Source of the DNA: Dissulfurispira thermophila | GTDB taxonomy: Bacteria; Nitrospirota; Thermodesulfovibrionia; Thermodesulfovibrionales; Dissulfurispiraceae | Reading direction: 5' to 3' | Assembly (NCBI RefSeq): GCF_014701235.1 | Contig: NZ_AP022873.1 | Span: 2,306,876-2,370,875, forward strand | DNA: 64,000 nucleotides | Shown here: piece after piece, positions 1-7,008 of the stretch | How positions within the stretch are numbered: the first letter of the stretch is position 1 | Layout: the number at the start of each line of letters is the position of its first letter | Notes under the pieces: model-generated | The model's database searches: none | What the model saw: only the letters and a program-made list of their open reading frames with translations | Told to the model about the DNA's origin: nothing | Made by a program: the position numbers and the translations under genes

Positions 1-264
1 ATGTAATGTAGTTGATGGATTCTCAAGCTTATTCTGCTTTATCCATGGAAGGGTTTTCTGCTGTCCACAGGTAGTCACTATAGAGAATGGTACAGGTGAC
101 TTAGCCCATTTAATGACACGATATATAATCCCTATAATGAAAATTAAAACAGCAGCATAGGGAACAACCACTCCAAAAAGGGATTGCAGATTAGCCCCAC
201 CCACGCCAATCATGGCAAGAAGAACAAGCACTATTACTGCAAAAAAAGGAAACAATATCTTCAT
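1..264 (-). CDS. dsrM: DsrM, membrane subunit of the DsrMKJOP complex (5' part only)
   Basis: The first 88 codons of a gene that runs off the left edge. The conceptual translation starts MKILFPFFAVIVLVLLAMIG and continues with two hydrophobic segments, then the sequence TTCGQQKTLPWIKQNKLENP, which is a hallmark of the DsrM N-terminus. DsrM is the haem b-containing, NarI-like quinone-interacting subunit of the complex that passes electrons to DsrC via DsrK. The ATG follows the stop codon of the upstream gene directly (TAGATG) and is preceded by a GAGAGGTGAG ribosome site inside that gene, so translation is coupled. dsrK, J, O and P would be expected beyond the window; this is not seen. The identification is strong, but the length and C-terminus are unknown. 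Confidence 0.9.
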   Translation of the reverse strand, partial: MKILFPFFAVIVLVLLAMIGVGGANLQSLFGVVVPYAAVLIFIIGIIYRVIKWAKSPVPFSIVTTCGQQKTLPWIKQNKLENPSTTLH

Positions 265-855
265 CTACTCACCTCTCTCTGTTTTATTACCTTGTGAAAT
301 TATATCTTCAAGGTCAATATCACGATACTTTGCCTCGAATATACGATTTGCCCTTTCCACAAGCTTTGATGTCATATTCCTGAGTTCATTAGCCTTAAGG
401 TCATAAATTTTTTCCCTGCACTCCATGTATATATCAAAAGATAACAATAATAGGCTATCCACCCAGTGCTCAAATGCCGATAATTCATCATTCAATTGCT
501 CCTTGTACATCGCGCCATTTATCTCTCCCCTGACGACTCTTTTCAATTCAACAATAAAGGCAAGGGCATGTGAAGGCAAAAAATCCTGAATCGCCCTTAT
601 CCTTATAATTTCATCGAGGGATTTTTTCATAGTGTCTATCTCTGAACCACTTAAAAATAGATCTAAAACAGACTCCATCCCTCTATAAATAGTGCTTCCT
701 ACAGGGTTGGCAAATTGATCTTTTTGTTTCTTGAGGAATATTGCAGTGTCATGAGGATATGTCTCTAATATCATGTCAAACCATTTGTCTAAAATAACCT
801 GTTTTTTTTCTGACAGGAGTTCATTCAGGCTCGTCATATCCTGCAAAACTGACAC
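265..855 (-). CDS. RsbRD N-terminal-domain protein in the dsr locus
   Basis: A 196-residue, all-alpha-looking soluble protein. It resembles the RsbRD_N (RsbT co-antagonist RsbRD N-terminal, non-haem globin-like) family: an N-terminal stretch LLSEKKQVILDKWFDMIL and a central helix with YRGMESVLDLF. No STAS domain follows, so it is only the sensor-like half of an RsbR protein. The start is GTG, chosen because a GGGAGGAGG ribosome site lies a few bases upstream; an internal ATG at 837 is an alternative. The gene is directly coupled to dsrM and lies 161 bp after dsrC. Its position between dsrC and dsrM suggests a role in assembling or regulating the DsrMKJOP complex, but that is inference only. 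Confidence 0.75.
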   Translation of the reverse strand: MSVLQDMTSLNELLSEKKQVILDKWFDMILETYPHDTAIFLKKQKDQFANPVGSTIYRGMESVLDLFLSGSEIDTMKKSLDEIIRIRAIQDFLPSHALAFIVELKRVVRGEINGAMYKEQLNDELSAFEHWVDSLLLLSFDIYMECREKIYDLKANELRNMTSKLVERANRIFEAKYRDIDLEDIISQGNKTERGE

Positions 856-966
856 CCCTCCTCCCTTTCAAAAGTTATTGAGTTATTACCCAATTACTCA
901 TTTACTTGATTACTTATTTTAGTTACTTAAACTATATTTAGGTTGCATATCATTACAGTTTTGTCC

Positions 967-999
967 AAGGCTGGCACCCCTCAGGGGGTACCAGACCTT
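967..999 (-). terminator. Stable hairpin 3' of dsrC
   Basis: On the minus strand, arms CTGGTACCCC and GGGGTGCCAG close over a very short loop, with one G-U pair, and are extended by AAGG/CCTT outside. It begins 18 bp after the dsrC stop codon. No U-tract follows, so it is more likely a 3' stabiliser or processing site, or a Rho-independent-like pause, than a full terminator. It would help keep dsrC transcripts abundant relative to the downstream RsbRD-dsrM message (inference). Confidence 0.6.
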
Positions 1000-1016
1000 A
1001 AACATTATCCAATTAA

Positions 1017-1352
1017 CTACACGCAACCTGTTGGTTTTGGAAGTCCCGCATATCTACATGCCTGTTTCGCAGGTCCATCAGGAAAGAGTTCGTAAAGGTA
1101 TTTTGTATTACCTTTCTCCGGACCCATAACCTTGGCGATTTCCTTTACGAGGATCTTTATCATTGGAGCGATCTGATATTTTGCATAGTAATCTCTGAGG
1201 AAGTTAATGACTTCCCAGTGTGCCTCTGTAAGCTCGAGACCATCATTTTTTGCCATCTGGATACCAAGCTCCTTTGTCCAGTCATCAAGATTTACAAGAT
1301 AACCATCCTCATCCACCTCGATTTGTTTCCCCTGAAAATCAATTGTTGGCAT
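1017..1352 (-). CDS. dsrC: DsrC, sulfur-carrier protein of dissimilatory sulfite reduction
   Basis: A 111-residue protein of full family length. The flexible C-terminal arm reads CRYAGLPKPTGCV and carries both conserved redox cysteines (Cys99 and the penultimate Cys110, 11 residues apart). In sulfate reducers DsrAB loads sulfite-derived sulfur between these two cysteines to form the DsrC trisulfide, which DsrMKJOP then reduces. Presence of both cysteines separates true DsrC from TusE or regulatory homologues with only one. The start has a strong AAAGGAGGT ribosome site. A consensus-like promoter lies just upstream, so dsrC can be transcribed independently of dsrAB. The protein contains no signal peptide and is cytoplasmic. 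Confidence 0.95.
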   Translation of the reverse strand: MPTIDFQGKQIEVDEDGYLVNLDDWTKELGIQMAKNDGLELTEAHWEVINFLRDYYAKYQIAPMIKILVKEIAKVMGPEKGNTKYLYELFPDGPAKQACRYAGLPKPTGCV

Positions 1353-1394
1353 TGTACTACCTCCTTTCTTTGTTTTAATGTGCTAAAGATTGTA

Positions 1395-1423
1395 ATTATA
1401 CTACTTTGAAGGCTTTTATTCAA
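1395..1423 (-). promoter_or_regulatory. Probable sigma70 promoter of dsrC
   Basis: On the minus strand TTGAAT is followed after exactly 17 bp by TATAAT. The -10 element ends 42 bp upstream of the dsrC ATG, leaving a short leader containing the AGGAGG site. It lies in the 144-bp gap after the HEAT-repeat gene. The match is seen directly; activity is inferred. Confidence 0.7.
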
Positions 1424-1496
1424 AATCAAAAAAACAAAAGTGGTAAGAAAATAATATAGACCCGCAAGCAAGGTCAAATAAAATAATATTATAGTT

Positions 1497-2564
1497 TTAT
1501 TTATTCTGCTTATAAATCATCGATTTCACCGAGTCTATAGCAATTTCAGCAACTGTCTTTTGTGCCAGATCACCGTTTTGATAGAAATGGATGAGGCTCT
1601 TATCAGAAGTTAGTTTATTGATATCCTCTATAAAACTATTCTCATTGAGAATACCTATAGTCCATGCAGCATAGCCCCTGACAGCAGGATTTTTATCTGT
1701 TATCATATGCTGCATATCTTTCAATATAAATCGAACAAGGTCAGGTCTCACAGAAGCTATCCGTCCCATAGCCCAAACTACCCCCGGCCTGAACATCTCC
1801 TCTTCTTTAAAAGACCAGACAATTGGAATAATATCAGCAAATTCGTCAGGATTGCTTCTGATAATCTCTCCAAGCATCTCTGCTGCAGACCATCCGATGC
1901 CGCCTGACTCCTCCCCCATAGACCACAAAAGCCTTCGTATTGTATCTCTCACGACATCCATCTTTTCCTTTGACAGCTCACCTGCTACAACTCCCATTGC
2001 CTCTATAGCCCTCCATGCCGATACCTCATCCTTTTCATACGCAAGTGATATCAGGTGCCGTATTACACCTTTATCGTTCCTTGCCATGTCTGCAATCTCG
2101 GTGTAGGATTGTGATATAAGAGCATCTTTAATTCTTTCTTTTAAATGTCGTTTTAAAGACGATGACGAGTAACGAGTAACAGGTAGCAAGTTTTCTTGGC
2201 TGCTATCTGCTGATAGACGGTTGCTGTCTTTTGTGTTTTGGCTTCCATGTTTTACAAAAATAAGCTTTCTCTTCATTTCACTCACGCCTGCTGAATAAAT
2301 CTTCATATGAGTTTTTAAATCATAATCCATATCTTTTGTCTGATAATCAATATCCTCGCCCATCAATTCTATTTCCCAGTTGCCTCTTGCCAATGCAAGT
2401 GCCTCCATGTATGCCTCACCTGCATTATGCCCTGTAGGGTCACACACATAAACTGCCCCACAGTTACACCTTCCACTTAAGATTTCTCCAAACTCCGTCT
2501 TTGTTGTCTCTGGACGAACAACATATCTTCCACAAAATGGACATTCAGGTGGATATTTATTCAT
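1497..2564 (-). CDS. Zinc-ribbon/HEAT-repeat protein of the dsr locus (DVU0298-like)
   Basis: A 355-residue protein. Residues 1-60 form a small zinc-ribbon-like region with CPFCGRY and GRCNCGAVYVC cysteine pairs. The C-terminal half (about 150-345) consists of HEAT-like helical repeats with motifs such as SAAEMLGEI, PGVVWAMGRIA and RGYAAWTIGIL. Proteins of this kind recur beside dsr genes in sulfate reducers but have no established function. The repeats suggest a scaffold or assembly factor. The start codon overlaps the dsrN stop by 4 bp (translational coupling). Between the two domains (about residues 105-140) is a low-complexity serine-rich stretch encoded by simple-sequence DNA, which looks like an insertion. 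Confidence 0.75.
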   Translation of the reverse strand: MNKYPPECPFCGRYVVRPETTKTEFGEILSGRCNCGAVYVCDPTGHNAGEAYMEALALARGNWEIELMGEDIDYQTKDMDYDLKTHMKIYSAGVSEMKRKLIFVKHGSQNTKDSNRLSADSSQENLLPVTRYSSSSLKRHLKERIKDALISQSYTEIADMARNDKGVIRHLISLAYEKDEVSAWRAIEAMGVVAGELSKEKMDVVRDTIRRLLWSMGEESGGIGWSAAEMLGEIIRSNPDEFADIIPIVWSFKEEEMFRPGVVWAMGRIASVRPDLVRFILKDMQHMITDKNPAVRGYAAWTIGILNENSFIEDINKLTSDKSLIHFYQNGDLAQKTVAEIAIDSVKSMIYKQNK

Positions 2565-4003
2565 TTCGCCTCCTTGAATTCCTTTGCCTTATTTATAAGC
2601 CCTTTCACCCACTCCTCTGCACCAAGGGCATGGACATGAGTATAAGTTGCAAATACATTTTTATAACATATTCCATCCTGCTTATCCTTTATACCATGCC
2701 CTCTCTTCATTTTAAAAGCAAAATATATATGCTCTTTTATTTCATTCACAGCAGAGTAATGAAACTCATGTCCATGCAAAACTGTTCCTATTGGATAAAA
2801 TGGGTTGTCTTTTTCTACTTCAACAATTGTGTAGCCATGCGCCTGCGGTTTTTTCCTCATTTCAAAGGTTATCGGGAAAATCCCTACCATTGGATACCTG
2901 TTATCACCAACTACAATTGACTCTCCAAGAAACATAAGTCCTCCACACTCTGCATATATGGGAAGGCCTTTTTCTGCGGCATTAAAAACAGATTCCCGAA
3001 AATCTTTATTTTTTGCAAGTCTTATAGCATTTGTCTCAGGAAATCCTCCACCTATATAAAGCGCATCAATATCAGGCAGGTGATTATCTTCGAGGGCATT
3101 TACTTCAATAATATCTGCACCATTTTTTTGGAGTTCTTCAATATTTTCAGGATAATAAAACTGAAATGCAGAGTCTCTGATTACACCGATTCTCACCACT
3201 TCTCGAGCATCGGGAGTTCTTCTGCTCTTCTGTCCTCTATCTTCTGTCCTCTGTCCTATGGTATCTAAAGTTTGACGCCTCATACTTGACACCCCATTTA
3301 TATTCAATGGCTCTGCCTGCATTGCTATACTCAAGGTCCTGTCAATATCAATATATTTTTTTGCTATATCTTCTGCAAATAAGACAGCCTTTTTTACATC
3401 ATGATGCTCGTGATATGGTGTTAATCCCATATGCCGTTCAGGAAACTCTTCTGAATTCAATCTCGGTATTGCACCAATCACAGGTACCGAACAGTACCTT
3501 TCTATAGATGCCCGCACTACTGACTCATGACGGCTTCCTGCGACCTGATTTAAAACTATCCCTTTTATGCTTACATCCCTGTCAATGTCTATGCATCCCA
3601 ATACTATTGCTGCTGCTGTCCTCGTCATCTTTGTGCAATCAACAATAAGTATCACAGGAGATTTTAAGAGTTTTGCCAACTCAGCAGTACTGTATGAGCC
3701 TTCTGCATCCATACCATCATATAATCCTCTATTGCCTTCTATAACTGCTATATCGCCCGTAAAATGCATAGTAAAGGAGTTTAGAATATTCTCTTTTGGT
3801 ATAAGAAATGGATCAAGATTATAACATGGATTCTTGGCAGCAACAGAAAGCCATCCTGCGTCTATAAAGTCAGGGCCTTTTTTGAATGGAACGACCTCCA
3901 TGCCTTTTTGAGACCTTAATGCAGCAATCACGCCGAGGGAAAGCGTTGTTTTTCCGCTGCCACCTCTGACACCAGCAATAATCAGCCTTGGGTAATTATT
4001 CAT
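2561..4003 (-). CDS. dsrN: DsrN, cobyrinic acid a,c-diamide synthase-like amidase
   Basis: 480 residues in the CobB/CbiA family. The N-terminal P-loop domain (residues about 1-200) starts with the Walker A sequence GVRGGSGKTT. The C-terminal class I glutamine amidotransferase domain (about 265-450) carries the nucleophile motif YAECGGLMFLG. In dsr loci this gene is called dsrN and is thought to amidate sirohaem to the sirohaem amide used by DsrAB, using glutamine and ATP. It begins 30 bp after a strong terminator hairpin and overlaps the HEAT gene. The linker near residues 240-265 contains a charged, arginine-rich stretch (GQRTEDRGQKSRRTPD) from purine-rich simple sequence. A role in cobalamin synthesis is the alternative, but context favours DsrN. 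Confidence 0.85.
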   Translation of the reverse strand: MNNYPRLIIAGVRGGSGKTTLSLGVIAALRSQKGMEVVPFKKGPDFIDAGWLSVAAKNPCYNLDPFLIPKENILNSFTMHFTGDIAVIEGNRGLYDGMDAEGSYSTAELAKLLKSPVILIVDCTKMTRTAAAIVLGCIDIDRDVSIKGIVLNQVAGSRHESVVRASIERYCSVPVIGAIPRLNSEEFPERHMGLTPYHEHHDVKKAVLFAEDIAKKYIDIDRTLSIAMQAEPLNINGVSSMRRQTLDTIGQRTEDRGQKSRRTPDAREVVRIGVIRDSAFQFYYPENIEELQKNGADIIEVNALEDNHLPDIDALYIGGGFPETNAIRLAKNKDFRESVFNAAEKGLPIYAECGGLMFLGESIVVGDNRYPMVGIFPITFEMRKKPQAHGYTIVEVEKDNPFYPIGTVLHGHEFHYSAVNEIKEHIYFAFKMKRGHGIKDKQDGICYKNVFATYTHVHALGAEEWVKGLINKAKEFKEAK

Positions 4004-4034
4004 AAATAGATTTTATTATACTCCAAACATCCAT

Positions 4035-4074
4035 AAAAACAAAAAGGCAGTCTACCATTTCTTGGTGGACTGCC
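4035..4074 (-). terminator. Intrinsic terminator/attenuator between dsrABD and dsrN
   Basis: In minus-strand RNA the arms GGCAGTCCACCA and TGGTAGACTGCC pair over 12 bp (one G-U) around a 5-nt loop, followed at once by the tract TTTTTGTTTTT. It sits 170 bp after dsrD and about 30 bp before the dsrN start. It should end most dsrABD transcripts and reduce read-through into dsrN and the HEAT gene. Confidence 0.85.
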
Positions 4075-4244
4075 ATATCTAAGACAAAATCTTATCTCTT
4101 ATCCGCTAACTTACTCAATCTTTGAGAGACTATGTCTCTCAAACTCTCTTCGGGCTATTGAAAATTTAAACTTCAAACTTTGAATTTTAAACCTTTAGCT
4201 TTGAATCGTCAAAGCCTGTCTTCAGCCTTCAACTCTATAGCCTA
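4075..4244. other. Spacer between dsrD and dsrN with a second hairpin
   Basis: This 170-bp gap contains a perfect 10-bp inverted repeat at 4121-4143 (TTTGAGAGAC, loop TAT, GTCTCTCAAA). Next to it is an AT-rich stretch (4150-4240) of the TTTGAATTTTAAA and AGCCTTCAACTC type that recurs in other spacers of this window. I see no ORF with a credible ribosome site. Confidence 0.6.
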
Positions 4245-4460
4245 TTATTTGGGCGGTATCTCTACAAAGCTACCACCAAAGTATGTATAAATAAGCTTGC
4301 CCTCATCAATAAGGTCCTTTAATGCATCCTTTACTTCATCCCTTGAGATACCGAGATCTGTTGAGATTGTTTTTTGAATATCACTTGACTTGAGCTTTTT
4401 CTTCCCCATAGACTTTTCTACCAACTCATAAATCTTTTTCTTTACTTCTTCCTTTTCCAT
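4245..4460 (-). CDS. dsrD: DsrD, winged-helix activator of DsrAB
   Basis: A 71-residue basic protein with the predicted winged-helix fold of DsrD: helices around KKIYELVEKS, SSDIQKTISTDLG and SRDEVKDALKDLIDEG, then a beta-hairpin with LIYTYFGGSFVEI. DsrD is characteristic of organisms running the pathway reductively and has been shown to stimulate sulfite reduction by DsrAB. It follows dsrB by 85 bp on the same strand, the classic dsrABD order, and precedes the terminator. It is slightly shorter than the Desulfovibrio protein but complete. Its presence argues against a sulfur-oxidising direction. Confidence 0.92.
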   Translation of the reverse strand: MEKEEVKKKIYELVEKSMGKKKLKSSDIQKTISTDLGISRDEVKDALKDLIDEGKLIYTYFGGSFVEIPPK

Positions 4461-4545
4461 CTCGCACCCCTCTCTTTCGGTTTAGGTTAAGGCTAAGGTC
4501 AAAAATTTTTCTCTACCTCAGCCTCAACCATAACCTGTTAAAATT

Positions 4546-5616
4546 TTACCATTTAAATGTTGCTGCTGTCCTAAATGTCTCCCTTGCGATAACAAAATCA
4601 TCAATATGCTGGAATGTAAATGGCAAACCTGTAACCTTAAAGAATTTTTCCCAGCCTATTCTCTCTATCCATTCGCCTACTCTCTCATGTTTCTTTGCAT
4701 CTGCAACATAGGCATCAAGGATTTTTCTTACTGTTGAAGTAACCTCTGGCCACCTTGGAGGGTTATTCTTAATAAAAGGAACAGCTAACTTTGAAAATTT
4801 CGGATTACTCCTGAGATTACCCACCTTGCCACCTACCACAATTGCAACTCCATCGTACTCAGGGTCATGGATTTCAATAGGAGGACAGACTGTAAAGCAG
4901 TTTCCGCAATACATACACTTATCAGCATTAATCTTAACGCTTTTCTTTGCTGGATCAGGACTTATCGCACCTGTCGGGCATGCAGCAATTGTTGATGGCA
5001 CCTCACACATATTTTTTACCTTATCATGATCAATTGTCGGCACCTTCCTATGAACAGCCACAACAGCTATATCAGAACAGTGAACAGCACCGCACATGTT
5101 AACGCAGCATGCTACTGCCATCCTCACCTTGTTAGGTGTTTCCTTTGTTGTAAAGTAATCAGCAAATTCATCCATCAATACCTTAACAAGTCCTGATGCA
5201 TCTGATGCCGCAGAGTGACAGTGTATCCATCCTTGTGTATGGACAATATTGCTTATCCTGCTTCCAATGCCGCCCATCATGTACTTCTTTTGTTTGAGTT
5301 CATTCTGAAGAGGTTCAAGATTTTTCTCATCAGATACAAGAAACTCAACATTATTTCTCGTTGTCCACCTGATATAGCCTCCACAGTATTTTTCTGCTAT
5401 ATCTGCTAAATCCCTTATTGTATCAGTGCTAAGAAGCCTTGGTGATGCTACCCTCACTGACCATATTTTATCACCGCTATTTGCAACATGAACCATCACA
5501 CCCGGACTCAGGACTTCATGGTACTTCCAGTCTCCATAGTTTTTCTGGATAACTGGAGGCAAGAAATCCTTATAATGAGGTGGACCTATATCTGTTCTTC
5601 TCTGTGGTAATGCCAT
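4546..5616 (-). CDS. dsrB: Dissimilatory sulfite reductase beta subunit
   Basis: 356 residues, full length for the family. Cysteines for the sirohaem-coupled [4Fe-4S] cluster are visible around residues 170-180 ([12 protein letters not shown]), with [10 protein letters not shown] upstream. An inserted ferredoxin domain follows (CPTGAIS near 213, then [13 protein letters not shown] near 234-244). Together with DsrA it makes the cytoplasmic A2B2 enzyme that reduces sulfite. It starts 35 bp after dsrA with an AAGGAGGAA ribosome site and is followed by dsrD. No frameshift or missing cysteine was seen. Confidence 0.97.
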   Translation of the reverse strand: MALPQRRTDIGPPHYKDFLPPVIQKNYGDWKYHEVLSPGVMVHVANSGDKIWSVRVASPRLLSTDTIRDLADIAEKYCGGYIRWTTRNNVEFLVSDEKNLEPLQNELKQKKYMMGGIGSRISNIVHTQGWIHCHSAASDASGLVKVLMDEFADYFTTKETPNKVRMAVACCVNMCGAVHCSDIAVVAVHRKVPTIDHDKVKNMCEVPSTIAACPTGAISPDPAKKSVKINADKCMYCGNCFTVCPPIEIHDPEYDGVAIVVGGKVGNLRSNPKFSKLAVPFIKNNPPRWPEVTSTVRKILDAYVADAKKHERVGEWIERIGWEKFFKVTGLPFTFQHIDDFVIARETFRTAATFKW

Positions 5617-5651
5617 AAAAATTCCTCCTTTATTAAAGTATATTTTAAAGC

Positions 5652-6836
5652 TTATTTCTGTAAATCTGCCTCTGTCCAGAAGAAGAATGGGTCTCTTCTT
5701 GGCTCCTTAACCTGTTGAGGCTGCGGTTCAACGCCAATATATTCAAGGAACTCTCTCATGCCCTTTCTGATTATAAGCTCACCAATTCTTTCTCTGTTCT
5801 TTCCATGCTCATCCCAGAACTCCCACATCTTTCTGATGAGGTCCTTGAATTCATCATACGGCGGTTCCATTTTCATAAACGGAACAATTACCCATGAGAG
5901 TGTTGCACCTATAACAAATGGTGCCTTACTACCAATAAGGATTGTTGCACCCTTCTCGCCAGTTGGCTTTAAAGCCTTTGTCATCTTTGCGATACAGTGC
6001 ATACATCTCACACAATCTGCATCATTTATTTTAAGCTCTTTTCCATCATAGCTCATGCACTTACTCGGGCACATATTCACAATCTCTTCCTGAATATTCA
6101 TGCCCTTCTTTGCATAATTAGCAACCTCTGACTGATCAATTGCTATATTACCCTTCCATGTTCCAATTATTGAGCAGTCTGCACGGGCAATAGATGCTAT
6201 ACAGTCAACTGCACATCCTGCTGTCTTGAATTTAAACTTATAAGGAAAAGCAGGTCTATGCATTTCATCCTGCCATTCCTGTGTAATGCTATAAGTAATA
6301 TCAAGTGTATCAATATTAGACCATTCACATCTTGCTGGTCCAACACAGCAACTCGGTGTCCTTAAAGCAGAACCAGAACCACCAAGATCCCATCCACGGG
6401 ATGAGAATTCAGCAAATACCGGCTCGAGATTTTCTGTGTTTGTTCCGAGCAGAACAAGATCGCCTGTAGAACCGTGAAAGTTTGTAAGACCACTTCCATA
6501 TTTATCCCAGATGTCACATGCCTCTTTAAGAAATTTTGATGTGTAGAAAAAACCGGCAATGGAATTGATTCTTACAGTATGAAAGTTTGCAACATTGGGG
6601 AATTCCTCTGGAAGAGATGAATACCTTCCAATAACTCCTGAACCATAACCGCGGACACCAACGATGCCGCCATGCTTCCAATAACCACGTTTGTCCCTGT
6701 ATGACTTTTCAAGCTGGCCAAGCTCATCAGCAGCCATATCATTCTTTGCTGCCGCTTTCTTAATTTCTGTCACGAAGCTTGGAAATGGACCTTTTTCCAG
6801 TTCGTCTAACAGGGGGGTCTCATACTTCTTTGGCAT
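5652..6836 (-). CDS. dsrA: Dissimilatory sulfite reductase alpha subunit
   Basis: 394 residues. The C-x5-C...C-x3-C set that binds the sirohaem-linked cluster is present (CCVGPARC, Cys164/170, and GCAVDC, Cys208/212). The ferredoxin domain follows (CPSKC near 256-260 and CVRCMHC at 275-281). It is first in the dsrABD unit, with a GAGGAGG ribosome site. DsrA binds sulfite at the active sirohaem at the A/B interface. The protein is a little shorter than the Desulfovibrio subunit. It is divergently arranged from smc across a 148-bp AT-rich gap. Confidence 0.97.
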   Translation of the reverse strand: MPKKYETPLLDELEKGPFPSFVTEIKKAAAKNDMAADELGQLEKSYRDKRGYWKHGGIVGVRGYGSGVIGRYSSLPEEFPNVANFHTVRINSIAGFFYTSKFLKEACDIWDKYGSGLTNFHGSTGDLVLLGTNTENLEPVFAEFSSRGWDLGGSGSALRTPSCCVGPARCEWSNIDTLDITYSITQEWQDEMHRPAFPYKFKFKTAGCAVDCIASIARADCSIIGTWKGNIAIDQSEVANYAKKGMNIQEEIVNMCPSKCMSYDGKELKINDADCVRCMHCIAKMTKALKPTGEKGATILIGSKAPFVIGATLSWVIVPFMKMEPPYDEFKDLIRKMWEFWDEHGKNRERIGELIIRKGMREFLEYIGVEPQPQQVKEPRRDPFFFWTEADLQK

Positions 6837-6939
6837 AAAATCCTCCTCTTTATTTGATTTTTAAGACTTAAGAATCCACCAAAAAGGCATTACAGGCTAA
6901 TATAGAAAGGCAGAAATCGTCAAATAAAAAAAATTTATC

Positions 6940-6967
6940 ATTATATTAGCTTTATTTTTAATTTTAA
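6940..6967 (-). promoter_or_regulatory. Candidate promoter of dsrABD
   Basis: On the minus strand a perfect TATAAT is preceded after 16 bp by TTAAAA in an A-rich stretch resembling an UP element. Transcription would start about 95 nt before the dsrA ATG. The -10 element is convincing; the -35 is weak. Confidence 0.5.
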
Positions 6968-7008
6968 CTTGACCGTTCTATCACATGGTGCGTAAAATGA
7001 ATAGCATT

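Noticed and set aside
971-985. Sigma54 promoter (TGGCAC)
   Set aside because: No TTGC at the -12 distance; the TGGCAC is part of the dsrC 3' hairpin.
6905-6930. Alternative dsrA promoter TTGACG/TATATT on the minus strand
   Set aside because: Spacer is only 13 bp; the TATAAT at 6940-6945 is a better candidate.
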